DNA from: Avena insularis
Taxonomy: Eukaryota > Streptophyta > Magnoliopsida > Poales > Poaceae
DNA length: 64,000 bases
NCBI GenBank assembly: GCA_023614405.1
Contig: CM042684.1
Coordinates: forward strand, 533,432,682 to 533,496,681
Reading direction: 5' to 3'
Position 1 is the first letter of the stretch; each line of letters starts with the position of its first letter. Under the pieces are notes generated by a model, which did not search any database, was not told the origin of the DNA, and was given only the letters and a program-made list of their open reading frames with translations. The position numbers and the translations under genes are program-made. Shown piece after piece: positions 33,901-47,019 of this stretch.

Positions 33901-34880
33901 AAAACGGGGCTTTTGTAAACCATTTTTAGACGAAACAAAATAATCCAGAAGGCTGGTGTTTTGTATTTAAATAAAGACGGAAATATTTGGAAAACAAAAC
34001 TAGGCGTTTCGAAAATAGTTTAGACAAAAACCATGCATGCTGATGACGATGCTCAAATGTAAGGTGGCATGATGACATGAGCATGCGGTCATGATGATAC
34101 AATGCACAAAAACACAGCGATTTTCTAGTAGTGGTTTTAGTGGGATGCCACAACTGTATAGTGGGGCTGAAAAGTAAAAGTTGTGCAGTACTTGGGATCA
34201 AAATTTGATATAGAAATGAGACTCATAATGCAAAAATAAGATATATGCATAGGTGCTATAAATGTAAATGCATCCAAAGGAATGCTTGCCTAGAAACTCT
34301 ATGGTAAAGTAGCAAGGATTCGGGTAATAATCAACATCCTCTTAGTATCCTCCATGCTCATCGTCTATCCGGATAAAAACCAAACACATGAGGGACATAT
34401 AAATGAATTGCAGAATCATATGAAGCATATGCAATAAGAAAATAATGTATTCAATGATGATATGATGCCAAAATGCATGGTAGAACATGTATGTAACATT
34501 GTTGGCACATTGGCAACATAATATAATTAAATTCCTTTTATTTGGCATTGTATTAGTGAATTTTATTGCAGTAACATATAATAAATGCATGAAACATGAT
34601 TAAAATGCATGCATGGATAACATAGATAGATTAGTATATTTTTTATGATCAATGTAGACATATTACTTGCAATACTTGGAACTATTATGAAATATTCCAT
34701 TTAAGAAAGCCACAAAAATAATTAAATAAATTTAGCAAGATCAATTAGATTCATGTTCAAAGTTTCTTTAGATTCAAATTAGATCTTACTTAATTCTCTG
34801 GTGAAATTTGATGTGACGTTTGACTTTGACTTTGTATTTAAATTTGAATTTTCAATTAGTTTGACCAGCCAATGGCAACA
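33901..34880. other. AT-rich interval without recognised gene
   Basis: No domain-bearing frame. Recurrent GCATGATGA/CATGCATG words near 34030-34100 and 34600 are low complexity. Confidence 0.3.
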
Positions 34881-35552
34881 TGTCCGTCTGTACCAACTCG
34901 TTGGGACTCCATTTGCAAAGTGTTATAGAAAGCGTCTTTTCACCACAAGGGTGACTTGAGGGTTTATATGAACTCTCGAGGAATTGGCAAAGAGCACCTT
35001 TTTCTTCTCCTCTCAAGCAATCTACAAAATAAAGTTTTTTCCTTGTGTCCCCAACTCTACCGTGTGATTGTCAAGCACAAAGTTTCGTATTAGTAATATG
35101 GAATAATAATAATAAATAAGTAAAGTAAAACAATAATAAAATATCAAGTAAAGTAAATGCAATGATAAAAATGTCTTTTTGTGTTGTCTTTGTGTTTGCA
35201 AGTAAAAAAAGTATTTTTGTATTTTTGAAATATTAAATATCAGCAAATATAAATGATAGTAATGTTGGAATGTTGTTTCTTATGATAAAATTTGGACTGG
35301 GATTCATGGGTTCACTTGTCTACTCTCTTTTTAAGTTGTAATTGGCATAAAATAATTCGTCATTAATATAATATTGGTGAAACTTCATGTGTTTGATAAG
35401 CATTCATATGGGTATCGCGTCCTGACATAGAGATGATGCAACACATCTCTCTTATACTCCTCTAGAAAGGGAAAACTCCAAGCAATCTAGAACTAAGAAT
35501 TAATAGAGCATAACCTTAAGTACTTTGACATGATGTTTGAATAACAAATATG
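34881..35552 (-). repeat. Inner part of a minus-strand LTR remnant, split by the Gypsy insertion
   Basis: Read on the minus strand across the Gypsy insertion, sequence at 48343-49400 continues into this stretch. The target CTACC is the junction on both sides. The text contains ATTGCTTGGAGTTTTCCC and GATTGCTTGAGAGGAGAAG-like phrases and a Lys/Thr-poor AT-rich leader, typical of the 3' half of a grass Gypsy LTR and its leader. The parent element is not identified. Confidence 0.55.
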
Positions 35553-35557
35553 CTACC

Positions 35558-36045
35558 TGACATGGTTATACCCTACGGGTACGTAACTTCAGCATACCTA
35601 GTCCAGTCCAAGGAAGGCCCACGGCAGACATACGCTGGCCCATGAAGATTTTCGGGTGGCCAAGGCCCATGACGTCTTCGGATCCTTGGAGAGCAAGACT
35701 AGAGTTTGAATACAACTTGTAACCTACTCGTATCGGCACCCGAGACCTAGCCTCCCCATATATAAATGCTAGGAGGGGCCAACGAGGGGGACACATAATC
35801 CCACAATAGACCTTTCGCACACGCATCCACGTCAGATCGAATCTGCGCATCCTGTAACCTTCGGTTCCGCCGTAATCAAAGAGCAGACAAGCAGGAGTAG
35901 GGTTTTCCCTCCGGGGGCCTGAACCTGGGTAAATCTTGTGTCGCCTGGTTGCTTGTCTGTTAACCGTGCCACGATCTCCAGCATCCCCATCTTCTCCAAA
36001 ACCCAAGTCCATAACAATGGGCATTGACGAGATCAAACCTCGTCA
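35558..36045 (+). repeat. Gypsy 5' LTR
   Basis: It starts TGACATGGTTATACCCTACG and ends AAACCTCGTCA. The TATA box TATATAAA is at 35759-35766, with the transcribed R-U5 part following. The block near 35838-35855 differs from the 3' LTR by about 11 of 12 clustered bases. Confidence 0.96.
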
Positions 36046-36047
36046 AT

Positions 36048-36064
36048 TGGCGCCGTCTGTGGGA
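36048..36064 (+). other. Gypsy primer-binding site
   Basis: TGGCGCCGTCTGTGGGA lies two bases after the 5' LTR. This TGGCGCC-type site is frequent in plant Gypsy elements. The exact tRNA is not assigned here. Confidence 0.85.
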
Positions 36065-36184
36065 ATTGGGGCTGCTGATTGTGCGGTCGTGACGGTTCCG
36101 ACCCGATCGATCTACAACTCCGCGGCGACGGAGAATCACCTCCTCTTCGGTGCTTTCGACTTCACCGCCCACTCGCCGGATACC

Positions 36185-38330
36185 ATGAAGGACTTCGAGC
36201 CCGTAGGCGACGGACTCAAAATTCTGTTCGGGAGCTTCTGCTTCCAGGTGGGACAAACCGGCACCCTCCGCCTCCCTGAGCGGATGCCCGTGCCGTCAAT
36301 CAGGCCCGCTTCATGGGCTCCACACTCCGTGCTACGCACGTCACCATCAACAGATGAGTTCTACAGCAGCAGCAGCTGCAACTCCGATCTGCGCGATCCA
36401 CCTTCGGATGAAAGAACCTACGGTTCCGAATCCGAAAGCTGCGGCAGCAGCCAACCAATCTGCAGGCGCTATCTGTGCGCCGCAATCATCCAAACCGACG
36501 AGGAAACGCCTAACCCGCCGCCCAACCCCAACCCGCAGGACAGAAACGGCGAAAACGGTGGAAACAGCGAAAACAGGGGCCACCTCATCCAACTTAGCAA
36601 AGAAGGATGGGCCGAAGCTCGCCGCGCCGTCGCAGGCGAAATAGTCCTACCTCTGGACTCCCCACGTGATCTGCTGATGGCATACCACTACCTCCTCATC
36701 GATGAGCACAAGAAGCAAGTCAAGATGCAGGAGACGCTCGACAAACGCAAGAAGGCAGCCTCTGAGTCCGGTCTTGGCGAGCTGCGCTCTCCGCCATGGG
36801 ACCCGGCTCTAGCACAAACGGAAACCAGGGAAACAAGCACCACTCTCGGGTGGAAAACATGGACCCGAAGGAGCGGCGTGACGTGACCCGAACTCTCCAC
36901 ACATCGTTCATGGATATGGACGCCGACGGCAACATCACCCCGAAGACGCCACAAGCTGCGATCATGGCAGCCACTGCGTATCTCGCGGCTCACCCACCTC
37001 CAGAGGGGGATCCGAAAATGGCCATGCATAGGTCCGCACTCACCGGACTAGGACTAATCGGAGCTGCGCTCCACGAAGACGCTCCTACGGAGCCGAAGAA
37101 GAAAGCTCCAGCCACGCGCGACCGGAGCCCCACCCCCTCATCCGAAGATGAAGAAGAACACGATCTTCCTCGAAGAAAGAAGAGCTCGCACCGCCATAAA
37201 CACGACTACGACGCCAGAGACAAGCTTACACAGCGCAAGATCGACAAAGCACGCGCCGAACGCGCATGCTTGTCTGAATCTGAGATGGATGAAGACGAAG
37301 GAGAACTCTGCGGGGCTCGATGCTTCAGCAGATCCGTCCGGTGAACACAGATGCCACGCAACTTCAAGCTTCCTTCGGATACTCCGAAGTTCAACAGCAC
37401 GCAAGATCCAAAGTCCTGGCTCAGCGACCATCTGTCATCCGTCAAGCTTCACGGAGGCAACAAAGAAACCGCCATGCAATGCCTTCAGCTGCAGCTGACA
37501 GGCGCGGCGCGGGTCTAGCTTAGCAGCCTCTCATCAGGATCCATCCGAAGCTGGGAGGAGCTCGCTTATAGCTTCATCCGAAATTTCAAAGGCACCAGCA
37601 AAAGGCCTGCCTCAATCGAAGAGTTGCGAGCCTGCACTCAGAGAACGGGTGAATCTATTCACTCGTACATACTACGCTGGTCTACGACCAAGAACTCCGC
37701 AACACACATCTCCGAAGAGCGAGCCATCGACGCCTTCAGGGACGGCGTCAAACGCCCAGACTTCAAGGAGAAACTTGGACGTGTAAAACCCAAGACACTC
37801 GACCAGCTCATGGAAATCGCCAATAGTTGGGCAGACGGCGAAGATTGCATCCAGCGGGCGCAATCAGATGAAGAGGACGACTATGGCCGAAGACGCGAAC
37901 GCTGCAGCAAGAGGAGATCGCGTGTCTACGAAGACCGCGAAGGACCCGACATGGTCGCAGCCGGCTACGCCGACCGCCGTAACGACAACAGCCGCAACAG
38001 CGGAGGATACCTCAGCGGAAACTTCCGCGACAACGGACGACCAACGCATCGGTAACGCCACACGCGACAACGGACCTTCAGCATTCGACAAACTTTCGGG
38101 TCCATGCACCATCCACTTCTACATCGACAAACAAGATGGCAAAAAGAAAGCTAGCCACATGCTCAAGGACTGCCGCGAGTTCCAGAAACTCAGCGAAAGC
38201 ATGGTGCAGATGAGACAACAAGCTCCAATTCCTGCATTCGGAAACGCACCTGCGCCAGGTGAAATAGCACACGGAGCTCCTCCACCACCGCCTATTGGAG
38301 GCCCACATCAACCAGTCGCACCAGCGCAAA
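36185..38330 (+). pseudogene. Gypsy gag pseudogene
   Basis: ATG 36185 opens a frame that runs to 36886. A frame shift then leads into 36796-37344 (ERRDVTRTLHTSFMDMDADG, then a highly charged stretch with SSEDEEEHDLPRRKKSSH). The capsid core starts at 37351 (FKLPSDTPKFNSTQDPKSWL) and includes SFIRNFKGT, RWSTTKNSATHISEERAIDA and MEIANSWADGED. TAG near 37516 replaces a Trp expected in AARVWL-like sequence. Another frame change near 37900-38040 leads to a knuckle-like CTIH...H-x4-C region (near 38104-38175). Length and order fit Tat-type gag. It cannot make a continuous protein. Confidence 0.82.
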
Positions 38331-38523
38331 ACAACGCCGGGGTCGCATACCCCCCACCAAAGGGAGCACTAAATATGATCCAGAAGGGATGCCCAACCAA
38401 CAGGTGCGTAAGAAAATCACCCGACAAATCAATATGGCCGGCAACTCCGCTGCAATTCACGAGTACCTCAGCGGATCGGAGTCCCGCATCACATTCACTC
38501 GCTGGATCACCCTTGCTAGATCC

Positions 38524-41500
38524 TCGCCCAGTCATCTTGCCGCTGGTGCTGGAGGCGCAGATCGGAGGCTTCGAGATGAGTCACGTCTTCATGGACGGCG
38601 GCAGCGGCATCAACCTAATGTTCGCAAGCACTCTAGCAGCTATGCGGATCCCACAATGTAGCCTGGAACAATCAGACACAACGTTCCAGGGCATTGTCCC
38701 AGGGAAGGGCATCTCCCCCCTGGGCAAAATAGGGCTCGACGTCATCTTCGGGAAGCCGGACAACTTTCGGCAGGAGTGCCTAGAATTCGAAGTGGTGGAC
38801 TGGCCGTCGCAATACCATGCCATCCTGGGACGCGTAGCATTTGCAAGGTTCCTGGCCGTCCCACACTACGCATACCTACTACTCAAGATGCCAGGACCAA
38901 GGGGTGTCATCACAGTCCACGGGAGCTTCACCCGATCGGACCAATGCGACAGGGATTTCAACAAAATCTCCCAATCTTTCGGCATGCAAGACGAGCTTGT
39001 AAGGCTTCGCGAGGTGACGGACAACGGGCTACCCCCAGTCACAAAGCAGAACGCACCTGACATGTCTTTCGACTCCACCATCAACACCAAAAAAGTGCGG
39101 GTCCATCCAACGGATGCCTCCAAGACGGCGTTGATCGCCAACGACCTCAGCACCGCATAGGAAGGCGCGCTTGTCGAATTCCTCCATGAGCGCTGGGAAA
39201 TCTTCGCTTGGTGTCCTGCGGACATGCCAGGAGTTCCAATGGAATTCGCCGAGCACGCACTCAATGTCTTCCCAGACACCAAGCCAGTCAAGCAGTCCAT
39301 CCGAAGACTGTCAGAGCCACAAGCCGAAGCTATCGGCAAGGAGATCAATAGATTACTCGCAGCAGACTTCATCCGGGAAATCAAGGAAAGCGAATGGCTG
39401 GCAAACACGGTGATGGTCCCGAAGAAGGACACGGACATCCTGCGGATGTGCGTGGACTTCACGTCACTAAATAAACATTGCCCTAAGGACCACTTCCCTC
39501 TTCCTCGGATCGACCAGATCATCGATTCGACTGCAGGTTGTGAGAAACTCTCCTTCCTCGACGCCTACTCAGGCTATAACCAGATTCGACTCAAGGTCGA
39601 AGATCAGGAGAAAACGGCGTTCATCACACCGTTCGGAGTATACTACTACAACACAATGCCCTTCGGGCTAAAGAACGCGGGTGCCACGTACCAGCGATGC
39701 ATGCAGGCCTGCCTCAAGGACCAGATCAGTCGCAACGTCCAAGTCTATGTCGACGACATAGTCATAAAAACCAAGGAGGCAAGAACACTTATCGACGATC
39801 TCCGCGAGACGTTCGACAACCTTGATCGCTACAGGATCAAGCTCAATCCAGAAAAGTGCGCTTTCGGCGTCCCCTCGGGTCAGCTGCTCGGATACTTCAT
39901 CTCTCAACGAGGGATCGAAGCGAACCCGAAGAAAATCAAAGCTATCATGACAATGGAGAAGCCGAAAAACCTCAAGGGCGTTCAGGCTAGTAGCGGCACT
40001 AAGCAGGTTCATCAGCCGCATGGGCGAGAAGGCCCTACCATTTTACCAGCTACTACGCAAGGCAGACAAGTTCGAGTGGACACCAGAAGCCAACGACGCT
40101 TTCGAAAACCTCAAGCGGCTCCTCTCCACCTCGCCAGTTTTGGTCACGCCAAAAGAGCGCGAGCCCCTGTTGCTGTACATAGCAGCCACGCACCAGGTGG
40201 TCAGCACAGTACTCGTGGTTGAACGACCCAAAGAAGGCAAGACCCACGGGTACAACGCCCAATTTACTACCTCAGCGAGGTTCTCACTCCAACAAAACAG
40301 CGGTACCCGCACTACCAGAAGCTGGCCTACGGCGTATTCATGACGGCTCGACGACTGAGCCACTACTTCCAGGAACATCAGGTGATGGTCGTCAACGAGG
40401 CACCCCTAAACAACATCCTGAATAATCCAGAGGCCACAGGGCGTGTGGCCCTGTGGGGCATTGAACTATCACCCCTGGACATCATCTACGAGAAGCGACA
40501 CACAATCAAATCTCAAGTCCTTCCGGACTTCCTGGTGCACTGGATGGAGCTGCAGCTGCCTGACACCCTGCATATGTCGCATCCCGGACAATGCATTTTG
40601 ACGGCTCCAAACGCGAAGCCGAGCAGGCAGGAGTCGCATCGACCTCCCCGCAAGGTGACAAGATGAAGTACGTCCTTCGGATGAAATTCAGAGCCTCCAA
40701 CAACGAGGCCGAATACGAAGCCCTCATCCATGGCATGAAGATGGCAAAAATATGCGGCGCAACGCGCCTGGTCATCTACGGTGACTCCAACCTTGTCGTC
40801 CAGCAGACGATGAATGAGTGCGACGCACACGCTGAAAACATGATCGCGTATCGCGCGCTATACAACGCACTCGAAGGAGAATTCGACGGCTGCGAACTTT
40901 GGCACGTTGGAAGAGAGAGCAACGAGGTGGCCGATAGACTCGCCAACATCGGCTCCACTTGTGCAAAGGTACCACCAGGTGTGTTCCTCGAACAGATCTG
41001 CGTGCCATCCATCAAGCGAAAATTCCCTAAAGGATCACCCGAAGAAGAAGAACACTCGGGGGCTACGCTACCCGAAGGTCATGAAGGACCCGAAAAGTTG
41101 GATACCGAAGTTGCCATGGCCAACCTGCTGCAGGTCATGGCAGTCGACGAAACTTGGACACGTCCATACCTCCAGTTCCTGATAAACGGAGAATTGCTAG
41201 ACAGCCCGACAGATGCCCGGCGCATATCTCGTCGGTCAAAAGCCTTCACCATCATCAACGGCGAGCTGTACAAACGCAGCATTACGGGCGTACTACAACG
41301 GTGCGTCACCATCAATGACGGCAAGGCCATACTCCAAGATATCCACGAGGGCATCTGCGGCCACCACGCAGGTAGCCGCTCCCTCGTCGCCAAAGCTCTG
41401 CGAGCAGGATTCTACTGGCCAACGGCCATGAGCGACGCGAAGGACATCGTCCGAAGATGCAACGGGTGCCAACGGTTCGCTGACAAACCGCACGCACCTA

Positions 41501-42389
41501 GGTCCGAACTTCGACCCATACCCATAGCCTGGCCTTTTGCCCAATGGGGCCTCGACATGATCGGAAAACTGCCAAAATCCTCGAAGGGAGGACACGTCTT
41601 CCTCCTGGTCGCAGTCGACAAATTCACCAAGTGGATCGAGGCAATGCCAGTCACCAACCAGAAGGGCAAAACCGCCGTCAAATTCTTCGAATCCATTGTC
41701 TACAGATTTGGCATACCGCACAGCATCATCACCGACAACGGATCGAACTTCATCTCCGAAGAATTCCGGTGACTTGCGAAGGCCTCGGGATCAACATCAC
41801 GTATGCCTCAGTGGCACACCCGCAAACAAACGGGCAAGTGGAAAAGGCCAACGGTCTAATCGGCGCCGGCATCAAGAAGCGCCTCATGAGCTCACTCGAG
41901 CACAAAGCCGGAAACTGGACGAAAGAGCTACCATCTGTCCTGTGGAGTTTACGGACAATGCCAAATAGCTCCACCGGCTACACACCGTTCTTCATGGTGC
42001 ACGGAGCTGAGGCCGTGCTACCAGCCGAAGTACGCCACCAGGCTCCACGAGTCGTTGCTTACAGCGAAGCCGAATCCACGGCCGCACTCGAAGACGCCAT
42101 CGACACACTCGACGAAGCACGGGATATAGCAGTAGCTAGATCAGCAGTGTACCAGCAAAGTCTCCGCAACTATCATAGCCACCGGCTGCGCCCAAGGTCC
42201 TTCGTCGAAGGAGACCTCGTCTTGCGACTCAAGCAAAAGCGACCGAATAAACTCTAGTCACCGTGGGAAGGACCCTATGCCATCACCGAGGTCATCCCAG
42301 GTGGCGCCTATCGCCTCAAGCACGTGGAGTCTGGAGTCGCATACTCCAACCCATGGAACATCTCGCACCTGCGACGATTCTACCCATAG
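38524..42389 (+). pseudogene. Gypsy pol pseudogene (protease-RT-RNase H-integrase)
   Basis: The protease region has FMDGGSGINLMF near 38590. TAG at 39158-39160 interrupts the frame before RT. RT (39230-39960) has MVPKKDTDILRMCVDFTSLN, KLSFLDAYSGYNQI, MPFGLKNAGATYQR and the YVDD site at 39746-39757. Frameshifts near 39985 and about 40225 follow. RNase H (from about 40590) has FDGS, NNEAEYEALIHGM and YGDSNLVVQQ. Integrase has an H2C2 zinc domain (H..HH near 41345, CNGC near 41459), then LDMIGKLPKSSKGGH, IITDNGSNF and, after a frameshift near 41768, QTNGQVEKANG. TAG at 42255-42257 precedes the final SPWEGPY...LRRFYP segment, which ends at TAG 42387. Several independent lesions make it inactive. 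Confidence 0.92.
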
Positions 42390-42540
42390 CAATGTACCCC
42401 ATTTTCGATAAGGCTTACAGCCAAGGCTACTCAGCCGAACCATGTACCTCCTCCATTACGATACAAATACAGCTAAGTGTCTCGCCCTCAACCTTCGGTT
42501 GACTATTTCTCTGCAACTTTATCACATGCTACAAACGCAC

Positions 42541-42770
42541 TCGGGGTTTCCCCCCACCTCACGATTTCATCGACTGAGGACAAAACGTGTACACCTGAGT
42601 AGCTGACCACGTCAGGCAAACGAAAAGGGCATGTACTAAATCAAAGCACTGCGTGCTCGGGGGATCCCCCCACCTCACGATTTCATCGGCTGAGGACAAA
42701 ACGTGTACACCTGAGTAGCTGATCACGTCAGACAAACGAAAAGGGCACGTACTACATCAAAGCACTGCGT
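42541..42770 (+). repeat. ~115-bp tandem duplication in the Gypsy 3' region
   Basis: Two adjacent copies (42541-42655 and 42656-42770) share CCCCCACCTCACGATTTCAT, GAGGACAAAACGTGTACACC and CAAAGCACTGCGTGCTCG, with a handful of substitutions. It lies between the end of pol and the antisense gene and is non-coding. Confidence 0.9.
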
Positions 42771-42861
42771 GCTCGCTAACAAGCGAACCTTTACAACAAA
42801 GGGCACATACACGCCCAGCCTTAATATACAAATTTTACATCTATCTGTTTATTTTCAGGTC

Positions 42862-45800
42862 CTACCTATTCTGAAGAATAACCTGAGCACGGTGCTCAAA
42901 CAAATCTACAATCTGTTCGGCATACTGCCTTACAGCCGCGTAATGCGGGCGCATATTCCACTTGCCACCATTTGGTCGAGGAGGTGGCCCAGTCGCCACA
43001 GCAGCCAAATCTACATCAGGGCGGTGCACCCTCACAAGAGACAAGGCAGCCTTCACACCTGCGACGAGCTGCTGCCGCACCAGCTCCTTGACATTGCTGG
43101 CACTCCGAAACTTCGAGAAGACTGCAAGGGTCGTTGGCACGGCATCCAACGGAAACATGACGTGCAGCACCGAGGAAAGCGATGTCTGCACCTGGCGGAG
43201 CACCCGCGAAACCTGGTAGACACGATCCTGCACCGTCGCCAGAACTATGGCGCGATCAGGATCCATCCAGAAGAAGCCGCCGGCCTCCATGTCCTGTTGA
43301 GTCAAGCAATTGACTCGAACAGCAATACACTCCTTTTCTTCCCTCGGAGCAAGATTGGCACCTGCGACAACCGCACAAAACAAGAGTGAGGCCAGCAGGC
43401 TCACCCGAAGAACTAAGCTACAGCTCGAAAGAAGGATCAACTTACATTGCAGCTGCTCGGACAGCCGACCCAGCTCCGCCATCAAATACTCCTCTCTGGC
43501 TGCACCACGGTCTGCTTTGGACTTCCAAACGTCCACATCACAGAACCCAAGCAAATCTCTCTCCAAGATGCGCACGCGATCTCGAAGAAAAGCGAGCTGC
43601 GAGGAGTCATCCAATGATGCTCGCAAGGGCCTTTCGGATGTAGTGTCAACCGGGTCAGCACCCGAAGGAACCTATAGCAGAAGAAAAAAGAAGGCACACA
43701 GACATTCAGCCAAGGATAGAGCACAGCTCGGAGAAATTCATTAAAGTATATAAGGCCACTACGTGGCACAAGGATGGCACTACAAAAGATATTTACAGCA
43801 AAAATAGACTACAAGCTACCCTACGTCTACCACGCCTATGACGGAGGGCACTGAGTCGCCGTAACTGCATCGCTTAGCTTTGGCCTCGCTGTCACGAATG
43901 CGTACTCAGACAGCAAGTCAATGAGCTTGGGCCCATATCGTTTGCAGCGAGCGGAGTAGGCAGCGAAGGCTACCTCGGATCCATCGGCAGCCGTCGGCAT
44001 CCGAGAAGTAATCTGGGGCAGGTCCAGCTCCGCCTACCGCCTCGCCATCGCCACCGACGGACGCCCGATGCCCTTCTTCGCTGGCGCTTATACCGCAGCG
44101 CTAGCTGATAGAGCCTCTGCCAGGGCACCCACGTCTTCAAGGGATGCGCCCTTCGAGAAGAGCTCCTGGTAGAAGCGACCAAGGACCTCTTTCGCCTTGG
44201 CAAGGGAGTTGACGACGGTGCCGCAGCGGTCTTCGACCGCTACAGTGGCATCATCCAGAACACTCCCGTGCTCCAGCAGCATCAATCGAACTCGATGCTC
44301 GCGCATCCGAGACAAAAAGAAGACAACATGAAGAAAGGCAACATAGAAGACGATCCGCAGAAAAAGGAGCAAGTACAAAGCTAACACTCACCGAAATAGC
44401 CTTGGCAGCAGCCATGAGCTTCCGCCACCCCTTTTTCACGAAAGCAGCCGCAACGGTGGCCAGCTGCTCCTCACGATCGGCCTCCTGCTGCAGACGCTTC
44501 GCTGGCTGCCTTCATCAGCTCTAGCTCAAGGCGCTTCTCGCCAGCAGCAGTGCCTTCGCCTTCTAGTTGGCCAAGGCTCTTCTTCAGAGCATCGACCACG
44601 AGAGAGTCGTTATGCTCCTCTGCATTTACAACAAGCAAGTGTCAACAAACAGGACCCGGATATAGCAAGATGAGTACTACAAGGCGACATTTATACCTTT
44701 CGCCTCCAGCGTTAGGCGTTCCTCCACCAGCCGCTTGGCCTCTTGGACAAAAGGCTGCAGAAAAAGGCAATAGCACAGGACTTGGGGGCTACGCCCAATA
44801 CAAATAAGCATAAACAACTTCAGCACACAAAGACGCTCGGGCCTCTGTGACATGAAGCGCATTTAACTTACGTGTTCAAGGCGAATCCAAGCCCGCACGA
44901 AATTCTGAGGCGCAACCACCAGCCTCTCCTGCACAGGAGGATCCGGAAAGGCGCCACCCGAAGTCGCCACTGTCTGAGGAGGAGCCGACGCAATGTTCGA
45001 CTCCCCCATCATCTCGTGCGCTCCATCACTAGAGCCGTCGGAGGATTGCCTGCATACGAATCAATCAACACAGGCGCAAAAATAACAAGGGAACAAAAGA
45101 CAACAGTGGCAACAAGATCACTTACGAGCCCAACGCGCTCACGTCAAAGATAGGAGAAGCCCTTCGGGCCCTCTTCTCCTCCTTCTTTTCTTTCTTCTTC
45201 TCCTCCTTCTTTTCTTCCTTCCTCCGCTTTGCTGGCGGGTGAGGAGCAACAGCTCGCACAGGAATGGAAGGAAGGGGAGAGGAAGAACCCCCATGAACAT
45301 CATCATGACGCTCAAGGCCCAGAGGATTCCTGGGAGTCGGAGGAGTTGAAGCATCTGAAGACTCGCTCGAGCTCCGTGATCGCTTGCGCGAATGGTCCTC
45401 ACTTGACTCGTCGGCATCCTCCGCTGGGGATCGCGCTGACGGTAGCTCGGACATGGAATCCACCACTTCATTATCCGGGGCATTCGGATACCTCTTAGGC
45501 AACGATGGTGCCATGCCCGGCACTTTGAAGCTCTACAAGATGAGAAGAAACTTTGTTAGCAAACAAAGGACACAAATAAACACCCAACAGCAAAAGGGGA
45601 GCACTACGTGCATAAGTCTACACCTCTGGCACAGCCAACGTCGAAGAAAAGGGAGGAGCCAGCGACTTCCCCGGGATTTTCTCGTCAGCCTTGAACTTCA
45701 ACAGCACGCGAAGAGCTTTGTCAAGTTCCACCTCGGAAATTTTCTCACTCGAAACCCTCATCGGATCACGGCGCCCAGAGTAAAGAAACATCGGATGCGC

Positions 45801-46574
45801 CCTCGCCTGGAGAGGCTGCACCCGACGCTCAAGAAACGTCCGGATGATGTCGACACCGTTCACCTCCTTCTCAGGAATCAATTGGAGCTCCTCCACCCGA
45901 TGATAGAGGGCCTCTACCTCCGCCACCTCACCATCCAAGATTTGGTTTTTCCAAGATCTTTTCTTCTCAATCAACTGGGAGGGGTCAAAAGGAACAAGAC
46001 CAAAATCTTGCCCAGGCAGTACGGAGTCACGAATGTAAAACCATTTCCTCCGCCAGTACTGGACAGATTCGGACATGGAAAAGGAGAAGAATTGCACATT
46101 GGGACTAAGGGAGATGATGAAACCCCCAATGGGATACACACCATCCGAACCAGACTGCCTCTTCACGGAATAAAGCTTCCGGAAGAGGCCAAAGTGCGGC
46201 TCAATGCCAAGCCAACACTCGCAAAATGTGATAAAGCACGCAATGTGGAGAAGAGAATTGGGAGACAGATGATGCAACTGAATCCCATAGAAGAAGAGCA
46301 GTCCACGAAGGAATTCATGGACTGGATACGAAAACCCACGCAAAACGAAGGCGAGGAACATAACCCGGTACCCAGATGGGGGACGGGGGATTACCTCATT
46401 ACCGGGGAGCCTCACGGCCCGTATCTCGCGGGATCGCTCCGCTCAGCTTATGGAGATCGCTCCGCTGCTCTCGATCGCCGCCACCACCATCGGTGACACG
46501 AGCGATGGCGGCGCCTTCTTCTGCCTCCGACGCCTGGTCCCAACTGCAGATGAGGACTTCTTTGGCTTCCCCAT
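42862..46574 (-). pseudogene. Antisense multi-exon gene of the Tat-type element (putative gypsy-type transposon protein)
   Basis: Reading on the minus strand, ATG at 46574 (MGKPKKSSSAVGTRRRR) starts exon 1, which runs to about 45622. It holds the putative gypsy-type transposon domain: VLRGFSYPVHEFLRGLLFFY, LSPNSLLHIACFITFCECWL, PHFGLFRKLYSVKRQ and YWRRKWFYIRD. An in-frame TGA near 46446 interrupts it. Exon 2 (about 45532-45127) is Ser/Lys/Glu-rich with KKEEKKKEKKEEKR and ends at GTAAGT. Further exons with good splice sites are about 45050-44876 and 44757-44700, then a coiled-coil-like part around 44620-44100. The last part, 43626-42862, contains an 84-bp intron (43445-43362) divisible by three. 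It ends QVILQNR. Some outer exon limits are uncertain. Antisense genes of this kind are known from Tat-lineage elements; their role is unknown. Confidence 0.72.
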
Positions 46575-47019
46575 GGTGCTACGGCGGTGGTGGCGTTGCC
46601 AACGACGAAGACAAAGGAAATGCGGAAGAAAATCCCAGCGAGAAGCAAGTATCGCTCGAGCGCAAGGAGGGAGTGAACACAAGAACTGCTGCGGTGAAAA
46701 ACAAACCACGATTTCACCAAGGATTATAACAAAGAAGACGACGACGCTGGCCCATCATCGAGAAGACCTAACGCCAACGGTAGATCTGGCCGCATACGTG
46801 TCAGCACCAAAACGAACCGTCGTTACCGCCCACTACGCTGCGAAATCGAGGAGACACTGTAATCATCTCACGCCGCGTGACGGTCAATTCAAAGTCAGGA
46901 AGTGGGACCCACGTCGTCCAAATAAGTCATCTCTGGCGTAGTGACGCTTGAGGTCATCGATCGTCAGCACTGACGTCATCAAAAGCTATACTAGCACCAA
47001 CTTCGGCTACACAGCTAAG

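Noticed and set aside
45384..46496. 370-codon plus-strand frame in the Gypsy 3' region
   Set aside because: Shadow of the antisense gene, whose frame carries the recognisable domain and splice sites.
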